A stretch of 64,000 nucleotides of DNA. Source: Mycoplasma sp. Ms02 (GTDB lineage Bacteria > Bacillota_I > Bacilli_A > Mycoplasmatales > Metamycoplasmataceae). A program made the translations under genes and the position numbers. The notes below the pieces were generated by a model. That model ran no database searches and was not told where the DNA came from. It saw only the letters and a list, made by a program, of their open reading frames with translations. The stretch spans positions 1 through 64,000 of the forward strand of contig NZ_CP081302.1 of assembly GCF_019720735.1 (NCBI RefSeq), written 5' to 3'. Positions within the stretch are counted from its first letter, which is position 1. Each line of letters starts with the position of its first letter. Below are positions 20,845-31,711 of the stretch, one piece after another.

Positions 20845-21493
20845 TTGATTAAATACCCTTCAAAGCGAAGGAAAAAAAGAGTACTTCAACAAAATAATTG
20901 AAAATTTACAAAAAGACGAAAATGAAGGTTATGAAATTTTACCTACTTCACCAGAAATTTTCAGAGCTTTTGATTACTTTCAAGATACAGAAGTTAAAGT
21001 TATCTTTTTAGGACAAGACCCTTATCCAAATGCTAAAGACGCAGATGGCTTGGCTTTTAGTTCCAAAGATAAAAAAACGCCAGCAAGTTTAAAAAATCTA
21101 TTCTTAGAAATCAAAAAAGACTTTCCTGCAGCTAATTTAGAATCAAACGACTTAACTAAGTGAGCAAAACAAGGTGTGCTTTTATTAAATACAGTTCTAA
21201 CTGTTCGTGCAAAAGATGCAAATTCTCATAGAAATTTTGGATGACAAAACTTTACAAAAAAAGTTGTTAAACAAGCTCTTGAAAAAAGTCCAAAAGCAAT
21301 TGTTGTTGCTCTTGGTAATCAAGCGCTTGATTTTCTAAGCGAAATTAAAGTAAATCCAGAAAACTTATTGGTATTCTCTCACCCAAGCCCTCTTTCATAC
21401 CAAAAAAACTTAAAAGATAAGCACTTATTTTTAGAAATAAACAAGAAATTAAAAGCAAACGGTCTTGAAGGAATAGACTGAAGCACAAAATAG
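20834..21493 (+). CDS. ung: uracil-DNA glycosylase (family 1)
   Basis: 219 residues, the size of family-1 UDG, which excises uracil from DNA to start base-excision repair. The catalytic motif GQDPYP is at residues 60-65 (Asp62 activates water), and the DNA-intercalating motif HPSPLS is near residue 190. GLAFS and [11 protein letters not shown] are conserved family segments. Five TGA codons encode Trp. It overlaps pheS by 11 nt, and its stop is 7 nt before the pheT start. Its place between the two PheRS subunit genes is odd; the function is unrelated. Confidence 0.94.
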
Positions 21494-21500
21494 GAGGAAT

Positions 21501-23687
21501 ATGTTATTATCACTCAATCATTTAAATAAATATTTCAAAGACTTTAAAGTTGGACCTGAAGTTGTTAATGCGATCAACGACTTAGGCTTCGAAGTTGAGT
21601 CAATTACGAAGTTTTCAGATGTTGAAGGACTTTTATTTGGTGAAATTTTATCTTTAGAACAAAACCCAAATTCTGACAGATTGACTGTAGCACAGGTAAA
21701 AACAAAAAACGGAACATCAACAATTCAAACAACCGATACCGTTTTAGAAGTTGGTGATATCGTTTGTTTATTTCCTGTCGGTGCTCGTTTTAAAGATATT
21801 GTTTTTGATGCTAAAAAACTAAAGGGGATTGTATCTGAAGGTATGTTCGCTTCATGATCTGAACTTGGTTATGACAATTCATTACTTAGTGCTGATGGTG
21901 ATCACATTGCCAAATTCAACAAATATGGATATACTATCGAAGATAATCCACACGAAGTTTTAGGTTTAGATGACTATATAATTGATGTTTCTATTACTGC
22001 CAACAGAAATGATGCTAACTCTTATTTCATCCAAGCAAAGGAAATTGCAGCATATTACAATAAAGAAGTTAGCTACACTTTTGGTTTAAAGGGAGCTAAC
22101 TACATCCCTGGTTACAGCGTTAATAAAAAAATAGCAGATGAACTATCTTTTGTGGAACTAAAAGCAATCAAAGAATTACCAGAAACTGACCTAGAGGATC
22201 GTTTATTGCTTGCAAAACACGGAATTTCTGCACTTAACGGTTTTGTAGTAGATTTAACTAATTTAGCGCTTTTAAATTTTGGTACACCAGCACACGTATA
22301 CAATGCTGATAAATTAAGTTCCAAGCTTTCTGCAGATTTATATACAGGAAAGTTAACAATTCTTGGAAATAAAGAAGTTGAAGTAGAAAATGTTCTGGCG
22401 ATCTTTTCAGATTCTAAACCAATATCATTAGCATCAGTAATGGGTCTGGAAGACTATAAAACAGAGCCTAACGACAAAAACTTACTTTTTGAAATTGGAA
22501 ACTTCAATCCTAAACTTGTTAGGCATGGAGCTAAAGAAATCAAACTTCAGTCTAATTCTTCAAATCAAGCTTCAAGAGTTATTACGCCTGAATTATTAAG
22601 ACACGGCATCAAATTTATCGCTTCTAAAATTCAAAACTTTGGTGATTTATCTGAATTTATTAACGTTCCACTTGAAGAAAAAAACAAAGAAATCGCTTTT
22701 GATGAACAAAAACTAGCTCTTTATGCTGGTTTAGATGCTTCTGAGTTATCAGTTTTCGATGTTGCAATTTCCAAACTAAAACTATTAGGTTTCGAATTTA
22801 GAAATAATAAAGTAATGGTACCTGCATATCGTTATGACGTCAACACTTTCGAAGATATTATTGAAGAAATCTTTAGATTTTATTCATACGCAAAATTCGA
22901 ACCTAAAAAACCTGAAATTAATAATTTCAAAACTAATTCTTTATATGATGCAAAATCATATTGAACAAATAGTAAGTACCAAGAAATAAGAACTTTCAGC
23001 TTAATAAGTAAAGAAAGAAATATCTTTAATCCTTTCAATTTCGAGGAATCAGTAGCATTAGTTACTTACGTATCCAAAGAACGTGAAGTTGTTAGAGATT
23101 CAATAATTCCTTCAATACAGGAAGTAGTAGAATACAACCAAAAAAGAAAAATTGATGATTTTAACTTTTTCGAAAAAGGGATGATCAATAATAATTCGTT
23201 TGTAATTGGACTAGCTAGCTCGTTAAAAGATTTTTATGAAATCAAACAAGATATCATAAACTACTATAAAACAGCTTCTTTAGAGTTTTTACCTTTAAAA
23301 GATAATGATTATTTACACAAAAATGTAAGTGCAAAAATCTTATACAAAGGAAACTTTGTAGGTTGAATTGGTAAAATAAGCCCTAAGTTTGACAAAACCA
23401 ACGTTTGATATGCAGAATTTTTAGAAAGTCTTCCTGAATCAAATCAAAAAGAAGTTTCTTTCTATAAAGAAGTAGATTTCAATCCACTTAAAACGATTGA
23501 TTTAACTTTTGAATTAAATAAAGAAGACTCGATAGAAGATCATATTCAAAAAATAAAACAAAATTATATTTTATATTCAGTTAAACAAATAGACGACTTT
23601 TCAAAAAATGAAAAACGCTATGTCACAGTAAGATTCGCAAGTACAAATGAAGTAATAGATGCTATTAATGACAACTATAATAAGTAG
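21501..23687 (+). CDS. pheT: phenylalanine-tRNA ligase beta subunit
   Basis: 728 residues, at the short end for PheT (usually about 790-800). Domains in order: N-terminal segment, EMAP/OB tRNA-binding domain (VEGLLFGEILSLEQNPNSDR, residues ~40-150), B3/B4 region, B5 domain (DVAISKLKLLGFEFRNNKV), catalytic-like core, and C-terminal FDX-ACB anticodon-binding fold (KTIDLTFELNKEDSIEDHI onward). AGGAGG Shine-Dalgarno before the ATG. Forms the heterotetramer with PheS. glyA follows 6 nt after the stop. Confidence 0.95.
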
Positions 23688-23693
23688 GTAAAA

Positions 23694-24968
23694 ATGTATA
23701 AAAAAATTGAATTAAAAGATCAACTCGTACAAGACGCAATTAACAAAGAGTTACAACGTCAAAGAGACCATATTGAACTAATCGCTTCTGAAAATTACGT
23801 TTCAGAAGACGTTCTTAAAGCGCAAGGTTCTGTTTTAACAAACAAATATGGAGAAGGATACCCTGGCAAAAGATACTATGGTTCTTGTGAAAATGTTGAT
23901 ATCGTCGAACAAGCAGCGATTGATCGTTTAAAAGAACTTTTTGGTGTTAATTTTGCTAACGTTCAACCATATTCAGGATCAGTAGCGAATGCAGCAGCAA
24001 TTGCATCTGTCGTTCCTTCTGGTGGAAAAATTATGGGTCTTGGTCTTTCTTCAGGAGGACACCTGACACACGGTTACAAAATCAGTTTTAGTGGAATCTT
24101 CTATGAATCTGTTTCTTATGAAGTTAATGAAGAAGGTTATTTAGATTATGATGCAATCGAAAAGCAAGCCTTAGAAGAAAAACCACACCTAATTATTTGT
24201 GGATATTCTGCATACTCAAGATTAATCGATTTCAAAAGATTCAGAGAAATCGCTGATAAATGTGGTGCAAAATTAATGGCTGATATCGCTCATATAGCTG
24301 GATTAATTGTTGCTGGAGTTCACCCTTCTCCTGTTGGGTATGCTCATGTAATTACAAGTACGACTCATAAAACTATGCGTGGTGGACGTGGTGGAATTAT
24401 CATGACTAACGATGAAGAAATTGCAAAAAAGGTAAATGGTTGAGTATTCCCTGGCTATCAAGGAGGTCCTTTATTTCACGCAATTGCTGGTAAAGCTGTT
24501 GGTTTTTACGAAAATTTACAACCTGGTTTTAAAGAATATGGTAAAAATATCGTTAAGAACGCTAAGCTCTTCAGTGAAGAGTTTAAAAGAAGTGGTGTTG
24601 AAGTTGTTTCAGGTGGAACTGATAACCATTTGTTTACAATTAATGTTTTCAAAACTTACGGAATTACAGGTAAGAAAGCCGAAAAACTACTTGAAAAGTT
24701 CAACATTACAACAAACAAAAACACTGTGCCTAACGACCCTAACTCACCTGCAGTAACAAGTGGAATTAGACTTGGAGCAGCAGCTATGACTTCTCGTGAC
24801 TTTGACAAATGAGAAGATTTAGCACAGTTAATGATGACGATTTTCAAAAACTACGAATCATTAGACGCTGATTCTGAAAACTTTGATCAATATTTATTCC
24901 AAAGCCTTTATTCGAAAGTTGAATCATGAGCTTCACAGTATCCTATTAAAAAAAGTTATTTTAATTAG
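23694..24968 (+). CDS. glyA: serine hydroxymethyltransferase
   Basis: 424 residues. PLP enzyme that interconverts serine and glycine with tetrahydrofolate, supplying one-carbon units. The PLP lysine is Lys226 in [13 protein letters not shown]. Other family motifs are [35 protein letters not shown] and DIAHIAGL. Last gene of the rarA-pheS-ung-pheT-glyA series and followed by a strong terminator. Several TGA codons encode Trp. Confidence 0.96.
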
Positions 24969-24992
24969 AAAAAGCCCCTAACGGGCTTTTTT
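24969..24992. terminator. bidirectional terminator between glyA and the DJ-1-like gene
   Basis: AAAAAGCCC/GGGCTTTTTT hairpin with A run and T run on opposite sides, serving the two convergent genes. Confidence 0.88.
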
Positions 24993-25680
24993 AACTATTT
25001 TCTCTTAATTCTTGAACAACCAAGTGAGCGACCTTCTTTGTAGAAAAAGGATTTTGACCAGTTATGATTTTGCCATCTTTTACAGCATGTGGCTTAAAGA
25101 ATCTTGCTTTATTTAGTATTGCACCTCTTTTTTTAATTTCTTGATTATTTATGAAAGGAACTTTAGACAAGGTGCCACCTAAACACTCTTCTGCTTTAGT
25201 AAATCCAGTTACCTTTCTTCCTTTAATTAAGTAATTTCCGTCATCGTTTTTGATATTTAAAATACCTGCAATTCCGTGGCAAACAGATGCAATTAATCCG
25301 TTATTTTTATATATTTCCAAAGTGATATCTTGAAGTTCCTTGTTGTCATAAAAATCATACATAACGGCATGACCACCTGTGTAGAAGATCGCTGAGTAAT
25401 TATTTGGATTTAAATCGCTTGGTTTAAGTGAGTTTTTAAGTGCTCTTTCAACGAAATCTTGATCTTTCATAAAGCTATCGTTTTCTTTTGTGTTGTATAG
25501 CTTTTTTAAACTTCTTGGTTCAATAGGAACTGCACCACCGTTTGGACTTACATAATCTACTTGATATCCAGCTTTTTGAATGATATCGACAAATTCTGTT
25601 GCTTCAGATAATCAAAGACCAGTAGAATCACCACTTTCGTACTTATCTACATTGGTTAAAACCACTAATACTTTTTTCAT
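24991..25680 (-). CDS. DJ-1/PfpI family protein (class I glutamine amidotransferase-like)
   Basis: 229 residues. The probable nucleophile is the Cys of SVCHGIAG, the nucleophile-elbow motif of DJ-1/PfpI/Hsp31. A conserved Glu lies in TGLWLSEATEF, the signature of the Hsp31-like subgroup (TG.wl.E). GGHAVMYDF and GRKVTGFTKAEE also match that subgroup. Members act as glyoxalase III, chaperones or deglycases; which activity applies here is not clear. Convergent with glyA, sharing its terminator. It may be transcribed with the upstream methyltransferase or from its own promoter in the 118-nt gap. Confidence 0.85.
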
Positions 25681-25798
25681 TGTTCCAGCCTCTTTATTAT
25701 TGTGAATTCTATTCTTTTAAAAAATGACTTTTGCGTTTTTAGCAAAACCTATAAAAGATTAAAATGAATTTTTATGATGAATAGAACGAATTTTTAAA
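25681..25798. other. intergenic between the DJ-1-like gene and methyltransferase
   Basis: 118 nt, AT-rich. A GAGGCTGG purine stretch close to the DJ-1 start codon may act as ribosome binding site. No hairpin or reading frame stood out. Confidence 0.4.
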
Positions 25799-26815
25799 CT
25801 ATTCTTCGTTATCAAGCAATGACATATTTTGATCCCTTACACTTAATAGTGTTTCTTCTAGACGCGTTTTAGTTATATTGAAATATTCAAAATCAATTTC
25901 ACAACCGAGAAATTTTCTACCTAATTCTAGAGCAGCTACACCAGTTGAGCCTGAACCCATAAAACAGTCAAGGACCACATCATTCTCATTAGAATACATA
26001 CCAATTAATTTTTTCATCAGTTCTACAGGCTTTTGAGTAGGATGATAGTAGGTTTTTTCTTTTTTTGCTTCAATGATGTTGGTTAAAGTTTTGCTATATT
26101 TTTCACTATCAAGTTTAACACCTTTTGTACTATGTTTTTCTTGGTTTCAACGATCTTTTAACTCTTCAAAACTGACAAAGTTTTCATATTTATTAATCTG
26201 AAAATTGTCAATTAATGCTTGGTATAATTCAGCACTTATCATGTTAAACTGGGTACCTGTATAACAAAAGAAAAACTCAAGTTTTCTGTGACCTAAAATA
26301 TTATGAATCTGCCTTCTTTTAAGTCCAATATAACCTTGAATTTGCTGAGCATATCATCGAACATAATGTTCATTTCTATCAATTTGCACTTCTTTGGCAA
26401 CATTATTAAAAGTACGTTTATGATTTTTAGATTCTTCGTTTATGAAAATAGCAATATTTTCGCTAAAACTTAGAGGCATTTTATCAGCATGAAAACCTTG
26501 AGCCGATTTATTTTTATACCAAATTAGCTCATACTTGAAGTCCTTAACATTTGACAAAAGCATCTGTGCATAAGTCGGATTCTGACCAAAAGCACATATA
26601 GTTCCACCCTTTTTTAGAACCCTTTTTAAAGCACTAAACATTTGTGTTCAATCAATAATTCTGTCTCAGTCCATTGTTCTTTTTTGACCGTATAAAACAA
26701 GTGATTTATTCTTGCCATAAGGTGGATCTATACACACTAAATCAACAGATTCAGGCTCTAAGGAATTTAAAAACTCAATATAATCTTGAGCTTCAATACG
26801 ATATCTTTCGTTCAT
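25799..26815 (-). CDS. DNA methyltransferase, beta-class N6-adenine/N4-cytosine type
   Basis: 338 residues. Motif IV DPPYG is near residue 30 and motif I DCFMGSGSTGVAAL near residue 275. The order IV, then target recognition, then I marks the beta class. HPTQKPVEL before motif I is the usual motif X region of this class. AdoMet-dependent methylation of adenine N6 or cytosine N4 is expected; the recognition site cannot be read from sequence. No restriction enzyme gene is adjacent, so it is an orphan here. Two TGA-encoded Trp near MDWDRIIDW. Possible roles are host-type epigenetic marking or a relic of a restriction or phage system. Confidence 0.9.
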
Positions 26816-26878
26816 GTTTTAATTTTACTATATAAGGTAATTTTTAAGCTTTAAAACTATATATCGTAAAATTGGATT

Positions 26879-28672
26879 ATGAACAATTCAGAATTTGATC
26901 AATCAGTTTACGAAAGATTAACACAAGTCCCTGAAAAACCAGGTGTTTATTCTTGATATGACAAAAATGGCACACTTTTATACGTGGGTAAAGCAATTAA
27001 GTTAAGATCGAGGATGAAACAGTACTTCAAAGGATCTAGAAACTCATTTAAAACAAGTGATTTAGTAAAAAGAATAGCAGATTTTAAAATTTATGTCGCA
27101 ATTAACGAAAGAGATGCTTTAATTTACGAAAAAAACAAAATCAAAAGTGAAAAGCCACCATATAATCTACTTTTAATGGATGATAAAACATATCCATACT
27201 TGCGAATTTATGTTAATTCACAACCCAAACTAGTGTTTGAAACCAAGAAATTTAGAAAGTCTAAAAATGACTCCAATAACTTCTACATAGGCCCTTTCAT
27301 ACACGGAGATGGTTATTCCAGTCTTTCTAAAAAACTTAAAGAAAAATTTTTATTTGATCCCGAATCGGGAATAGAAATCAAAAACAAAGATCGGAATTTT
27401 TGAAACCAAAAGTTTCAAGAAGCAACTCATCTTTTTAAAGGTGGAAGAAGAGCTTTTATTAAAGAATTGCAAAAGAAAATGGAAAACGCCGTTAGTGTGC
27501 AGAATTTTGAAGCAGCCTTAGAAATTAAAAAAGCAATTTCTTGTCTGCAAATTGATGTAGGTGATCAAATTTCTGACTTACAAGAAAATAAAGATTTAGA
27601 TTTTTGAAGTATTAAAAGAATTGAGGACAACTTTTTTGTAACGATTATTTCATACAAAAGTGGATTAAAAACCAATGTGATGAGTTTTCATACAAATTCA
27701 ATAAACTTCATGGATGAAGAAGTTAATGATTTAATTAGTTTATACTATGACAATCACGAAGCTCCTGATGAAGCACTTTTTGATCCTGAAATACTTGATC
27801 ATATTAATGTTGAGTTTTTTGATTTTAAAATTAAATCAGCATATACAAACGAAACTAAAAGGTTAATTTTAGAAAATGCCAATATCAATAATGAGCTTTT
27901 TATCAAAAACAGTAACGGCTTAAATAGTCAAACTAATTTAAATAATGGTCAAAAAAATGTTGCTGATTTAGCAAAAATCTTGAATATTGAAGAAATCAAC
28001 AGAATATTTGCTTTTGATAACTCTAATATTGGAAAAGGCTCAAGATTCGGTGTAGCCATCTGCTACTACATCGGAGGATTCAAAAATAAAGAATATCATT
28101 ATGCAGACCTTGACAAATATGCTCAAAACGATTTCAACGACATAAAATACATGTATTGAAATGTTTATTCATTTCTAACGAATCAAAAAAGAAGTTTAAA
28201 AGAAAATGATCTTTTTGTGATCGACGGGGCAGAAGAACAATTAGTTTCTGCACAAAAAGCTTATTATGACGCAAAAAAAGTCAGAAATGATTTACCTGCA
28301 ATAAACTTTTGTGCCTTAATTAAAGATGAAAAACACAAAACGGATATTCTTTTAGATGAATTTAAAAACCGAATTGCATTAGATAAAAAAAGTAATTTAT
28401 ACATGTTTTTAGCCAGAATACAAGATATAGTTGATAAGTATGCAAAATCAAAAGCTAAAAAGAAAAAAGAGCAAAATCTTGTCAAATCTGAACTTGAACA
28501 AGTTACAGGACTAGGACCTGTGATGGCTCAAAAACTTAAAGAAGCATTTGGTTCTGCAAAAGAAGTTTTTGAACAAGATTATGAAATTTTAAGTCATTAC
28601 GTACCAAGATCTGTCGCTGTTGAAATAGTTAAATATGCCAAAAATAGAAAAAACAATAAAGTAAAAAAATAG
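26879..28672 (+). CDS. uvrC: UvrABC excinuclease subunit C
   Basis: 597 residues. N-terminal GIY-YIG nuclease domain (PGVYSWYDKNGTLLYVGKA at ~20-38) makes the 3' incision. A UVR motif follows (MENAVSVQNFEAALEIKKAI, ~201-220). An RNase H-like domain (IFAFDNSN ... FVIDGAEEQL) makes the 5' incision, and the C-terminal helix-hairpin-helix ends the protein (VTGLGPVMAQKLKEAFGS). The segment usually read as iDGGkgQl is IDGAEEQL, so the domain is somewhat diverged. It works in nucleotide excision repair with UvrA and UvrB, not in this window. Divergent from the methyltransferase gene, and followed by a terminator. Confidence 0.94.
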
Positions 28673-28681
28673 TCTCATTAC

Positions 28682-28709
28682 AAAAAGATCTATAAAATAG
28701 AGCTTTTTG
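28682..28709 (+). terminator. putative terminator of uvrC
   Basis: AAAAAGATCTAT/ATAGAGCTTTTT stem with one mismatch, followed by a T run, directly after the uvrC stop. Confidence 0.7.
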
Positions 28710-28826
28710 TTGAATCTGTTTTTTTAAAATCAAATAATTGAGAAAAACAAATTTTAATCTGCACAAACCAAGAAATCTTTTTTGTATTACGTTTTTTAAT
28801 TGGTCATTAATAATCCAATAATGTTT

Positions 28827-28832
28827 TATAAT
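28827..28832 (+). promoter_or_regulatory. -10 box of the pyrH-frr operon
   Basis: TATAAT 25 nt before the pyrH ATG, with a GGAG Shine-Dalgarno between. A short inverted repeat ATTGG...CCAAT lies just upstream of it (about 28799-28818). Confidence 0.5.
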
Positions 28833-28857
28833 TATTTAAATTATTAATTGGAGTATG

Positions 28858-29574
28858 ATGAAGTATAAAAGAATATTAATTAAACTTTCTGGAGAAGGTT
28901 TAGTAAATAAAGAAAAGCATTTAGCTATTGACTATGAGTTAGTTTCAAACATTGCAAGACAACTTAAAACCATTACAGAAATGGGAATAGAAGTTTCAAT
29001 CGTTATTGGTGGTGGTAACTTCTGAAGGGGAGCTTCTGCTGCTAAAAACGGAATTCCTCGTAACAGAGCTGACTACATTGGTATGTTAGCAACAATTATG
29101 AACGGATTAGCCCTTCAAAGCGGTTTTGAACAAGCTGGATTATCAGTAAGAGTTCAAAGCTCAATCAATATTGACGCAAAAGTTGCTGAAAATTACATTA
29201 ACGAAAAAACAATGAAATATTTATCTTCAGGTGAAGTTGTAATTTTTGTCGGTGGAACAGGAAGACCGTTTTTCACAACAGATACAGCAGCAACCTTATA
29301 TGCCTCTGAAATAGGCGCAGAAGTTATTTTAATGGGTAAAAACAAGGTTGAAGGAATCTATGATTCTGATCCAAAATTAAATCCAAACGCAAAGCGTTTT
29401 GACAAAATAACATATGATGAAATTCTTGAAAGAAAACTTCAAGTAATGGACCTAACAGCAACAAGTATGGCAAGAGACAATAATATCTCTTTAATGGTTT
29501 TCAACATTGCAGAACCAGATTCAATCCTTAGAGCTGTAAAAGGTGAAATAACTCATACGGAGGTTACAAAATAA
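28858..29574 (+). CDS. pyrH: UMP kinase
   Basis: 238 residues. Amino-acid-kinase fold enzyme making UDP from UMP. It opens YKRILIKLSGEGL (K.SGE, phosphate binding), with VIGGGNFWRGA and FVGGTGRPFFTTDTAA as the family's nucleotide and UMP contacts and DSDPKLNPNA near the acceptor loop. Of two adjacent ATGs I chose the second (28858), which gives a better spacing to GGAG. The stop codon shares a base with the frr start (TAATG), the classic pyrH-frr pair. Confidence 0.95.
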
Positions 29575-30125
29575 TGGAATTAGATTTATACTTAATGGAA
29601 CTAGAAGAAAAATCAGATAAGGCAATTAACCACTTCAAATTTGAATTATCAAAAGTTTCTACAGGTAGAGCAAATCCACAATTAATCAAAGGAATTAAAG
29701 TTGATTACTACGGAACACCAACTTCAATCGAAGAACTTGCAAACATTTCAGTTCCTGAACCTCAACAGTTATTAATAAAGCCTTATGACCAATCATCAGT
29801 TAAAGAAATTTACAAAACTTTAACAAATGCAAACTTAGGAATTATGCCGATTGACGAAGGACACCAAGTTCGTTTAAACTTTCCAGTTTTAACAACAGAA
29901 AGAAGACGTGAAATGGTTAAAAACCTTTCAAAACACACAGAAGCTGCAAAAGTCGGTGTTCGTAACGCACGTCAAGATGTCAACAAATCAATAAAAGCTG
30001 ATGAAGAACTTTCTGAAGACGAGCAAAAGAAATATCTAGATGTTGTTCAAAAATCAGTTGATAAGCTTATTGTTCAAATTACAGAAATAGCAAAAGAAAA
30101 AGAAAACGAATTAATGACAAAATAG
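29574..30125 (+). CDS. frr: ribosome recycling factor
   Basis: 183 residues, standard length. It splits post-termination ribosomes with EF-G. Family segments seen: STGRANPQLIKGIKVDYYGT, VPEPQQLLIKPYDQS and LNFPVLTTERRREMVK, followed by the long C-terminal helices. Translationally coupled to pyrH. A terminator follows directly. Confidence 0.96.
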   Translation: MELDLYLMELEEKSDKAINHFKFELSKVSTGRANPQLIKGIKVDYYGTPTSIEELANISVPEPQQLLIKPYDQSSVKEIYKTLTNANLGIMPIDEGHQVRLNFPVLTTERRREMVKNLSKHTEAAKVGVRNARQDVNKSIKADEELSEDEQKKYLDVVQKSVDKLIVQITEIAKEKENELMTK

Positions 30126-30128
30126 ATA

Positions 30129-30150
30129 AAAACGCCGACGGCGTTTTTTG
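30129..30150 (+). terminator. terminator of pyrH-frr
   Basis: AACGCC/GGCGTT hairpin followed by a T run just after the frr stop. Confidence 0.88.
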
Positions 30151-30182
30151 TTTATTTCATATCTAAAAAGCTTATTAAATAG

Positions 30183-30188
30183 TATAAT
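30183..30188 (+). promoter_or_regulatory. -10 box of obg
   Basis: TATAAT 27 nt before the obg ATG, with AAAAGGGG as Shine-Dalgarno between. Confidence 0.55.
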
Positions 30189-30215
30189 TACAAAACTTAA
30201 ATAAAAGGGGTAAAA

Positions 30216-31478
30216 ATGGCACGTTTTATTGACGAAGTTAGAATTTTAGTGAAAGCTGGAAAAGGTGGAGACGGTATGATTTCGTTCCGTCGTGAAGCTC
30301 ACGTTGACAAAGGTGGACCTGACGGTGGTGACGGTGGAAATGGTGGATCAATCTATTTTGTAGGCGATTTAGGAAAAAACACACTTCTAAGTTTTTATAA
30401 AAATAAACATATTGTTGCTGAAGATGGGGTTAAAGGTGGTCCTAAAAACCTATATGGAGCAAATGCTGAACATACATATATCAAAGTTCCTGTTGGAACA
30501 CTTGTTTATAACGGTAAAAAACTTGTTGCCGATGTCGTTGAACCAAATACACCTTATTTAGTTGCAAAAGGTGGAAAGGGTGGACGTGGAAACACCAAGT
30601 TCAAAACTTCAAGAAATACAGCTCCAAGAATTTCCGAAAACGGGACACCAGGAGAGAGTTTCGAAGCTCACATTGTTCTTAAAATTATGTCAGATGTTGG
30701 AGTAGTCGGTAAACCAAGTGCAGGAAAATCAACTTTTCTTAATGCAGTTTCTAACGCAAAAGCAAAGGTAGCAGAATACGAGTTTACAACCTTAGTTCCT
30801 CAATTAGGAATGATTAAGTACTATGACTATTCTTACTCAATTGCCGATTTACCAGGATTAATTAAAGGTGCTGCTTTAGGTAAAGGGCTTGGTCATAGAT
30901 TCCTTAAACACATCGAAAGATGTCGTGTTATAGCTCACATTGTTGACTTTGGTTCAGAAGAAAAAAATCCTATTGAAGATTTTGAAGTAATCAACGAGGA
31001 ACTTAAATCTTACGATCTAAAACTTGAGCAAAAGCCGCAAGTAGTAATCGCAAATAAATCTGATTTACCTTCTTTTAAGGACAATTTAGAGAAATTTAAA
31101 GCGAAGTATCCTAATATTTCGGTTGTAGAAATATCAGCAATCGAAAGAGAAAATCTCGAAATTGTTAAAAAAGTTCTTTGAGAAGAAATTCAAAAAAATA
31201 TTTTCACCCCAATCGAAGAAACAGAACAAGAAGTAGTGATCGAATACGAACCTGATTATGTTGTAATTAGCCCTTATGCAGGATACTTTGAAGTATCAGG
31301 AAAAAAAGTTGAAGAAGTTTATCATAAAAATCCTTTAAACACATACGATAACTTATTAAGGTTTAATAACATTCTAAAAAAAATTGGTGTATGAGATGAA
31401 TTGATTAGAAGAGATATTGCACCAGGAGATACTGTTCAAATCTTAGATTTTCAGTTTCAATGAGAAGATGATAAATAA
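30216..31478 (+). CDS. obg: GTPase Obg (CgtA)
   Basis: 420 residues, a full three-domain Obg: N-terminal glycine-rich Obg fold (KGGPDGGDGGNGG, residues ~32-44), central G domain, and C-terminal OCT domain (~340-420). In the G domain, G1 GKPSAGKST is near 165-173, G3 is DLPG, and G4 is NKSD. It is a ribosome-associated GTPase needed for 50S assembly and growth control. Own promoter and terminator, so probably monocistronic. Several TGA-encoded Trp in the C-terminal third. Confidence 0.96.
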
Positions 31479-31500
31479 ACTGCGTCTGCAGTTTTTTTCT
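31477..31500 (+). terminator. terminator of obg
   Basis: AAACTGC/GCAGTTT hairpin with T run, overlapping the obg stop codon. Confidence 0.87.
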
Positions 31501-31615
31501 TTTTAGTCAATTAATTCTGTTGTCAATTTAAAAAAATATAAATACTTTTCAAAAATGACTATGAAACAGGTATATTGGTTTAAACTTAAGAACTATTGTT
31601 TTTTAATAAATTATT

Positions 31616-31621
31616 TATAAT
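31616..31621 (+). promoter_or_regulatory. -10 box of the rplK-rplA operon
   Basis: TATAAT about 90 nt before the rplK start, directly upstream of two hairpins. A TTGTTT upstream is too close (14 nt) to be a confident -35. Confidence 0.5.
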
Positions 31622-31627
31622 TTAAAA

Positions 31628-31682
31628 GCAATTACTAATAATTGCCTCTAACTAGTGGGAGATACTTAAGAATATCGCTAGT
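31628..31682 (+). promoter_or_regulatory. structured rplK-rplA leader, candidate L1 autoregulatory site
   Basis: Two hairpins in the 5' leader. The first is GCAATTA/TAATTGC (31628-31645). The second (31651-31682) is ACTAG pairing with CTAGT and GATA with TATC, separated by an asymmetric internal loop with TGGGA on one side and G on the other. L1 represses the L11-L1 operon in bacteria by binding an mRNA site that mimics its 23S rRNA site, a helix with a purine-rich asymmetric loop. The resemblance is by eye and the regulatory role is inference. Confidence 0.5.
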
Positions 31683-31711
31683 ACCACAATTATCGAAAGG
31701 ATATTTTAACT

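Noticed and set aside
28799-28818. ATTGG...CCAAT inverted repeat upstream of pyrH as a riboswitch or operator
   Set aside because: Very short stem in AT-rich DNA upstream of the -10 box; no further structure supports regulation.
30300-30360. Glycine-codon repeats in obg as a tandem repeat
   Set aside because: They encode the normal glycine-rich Obg fold, conserved in the family.
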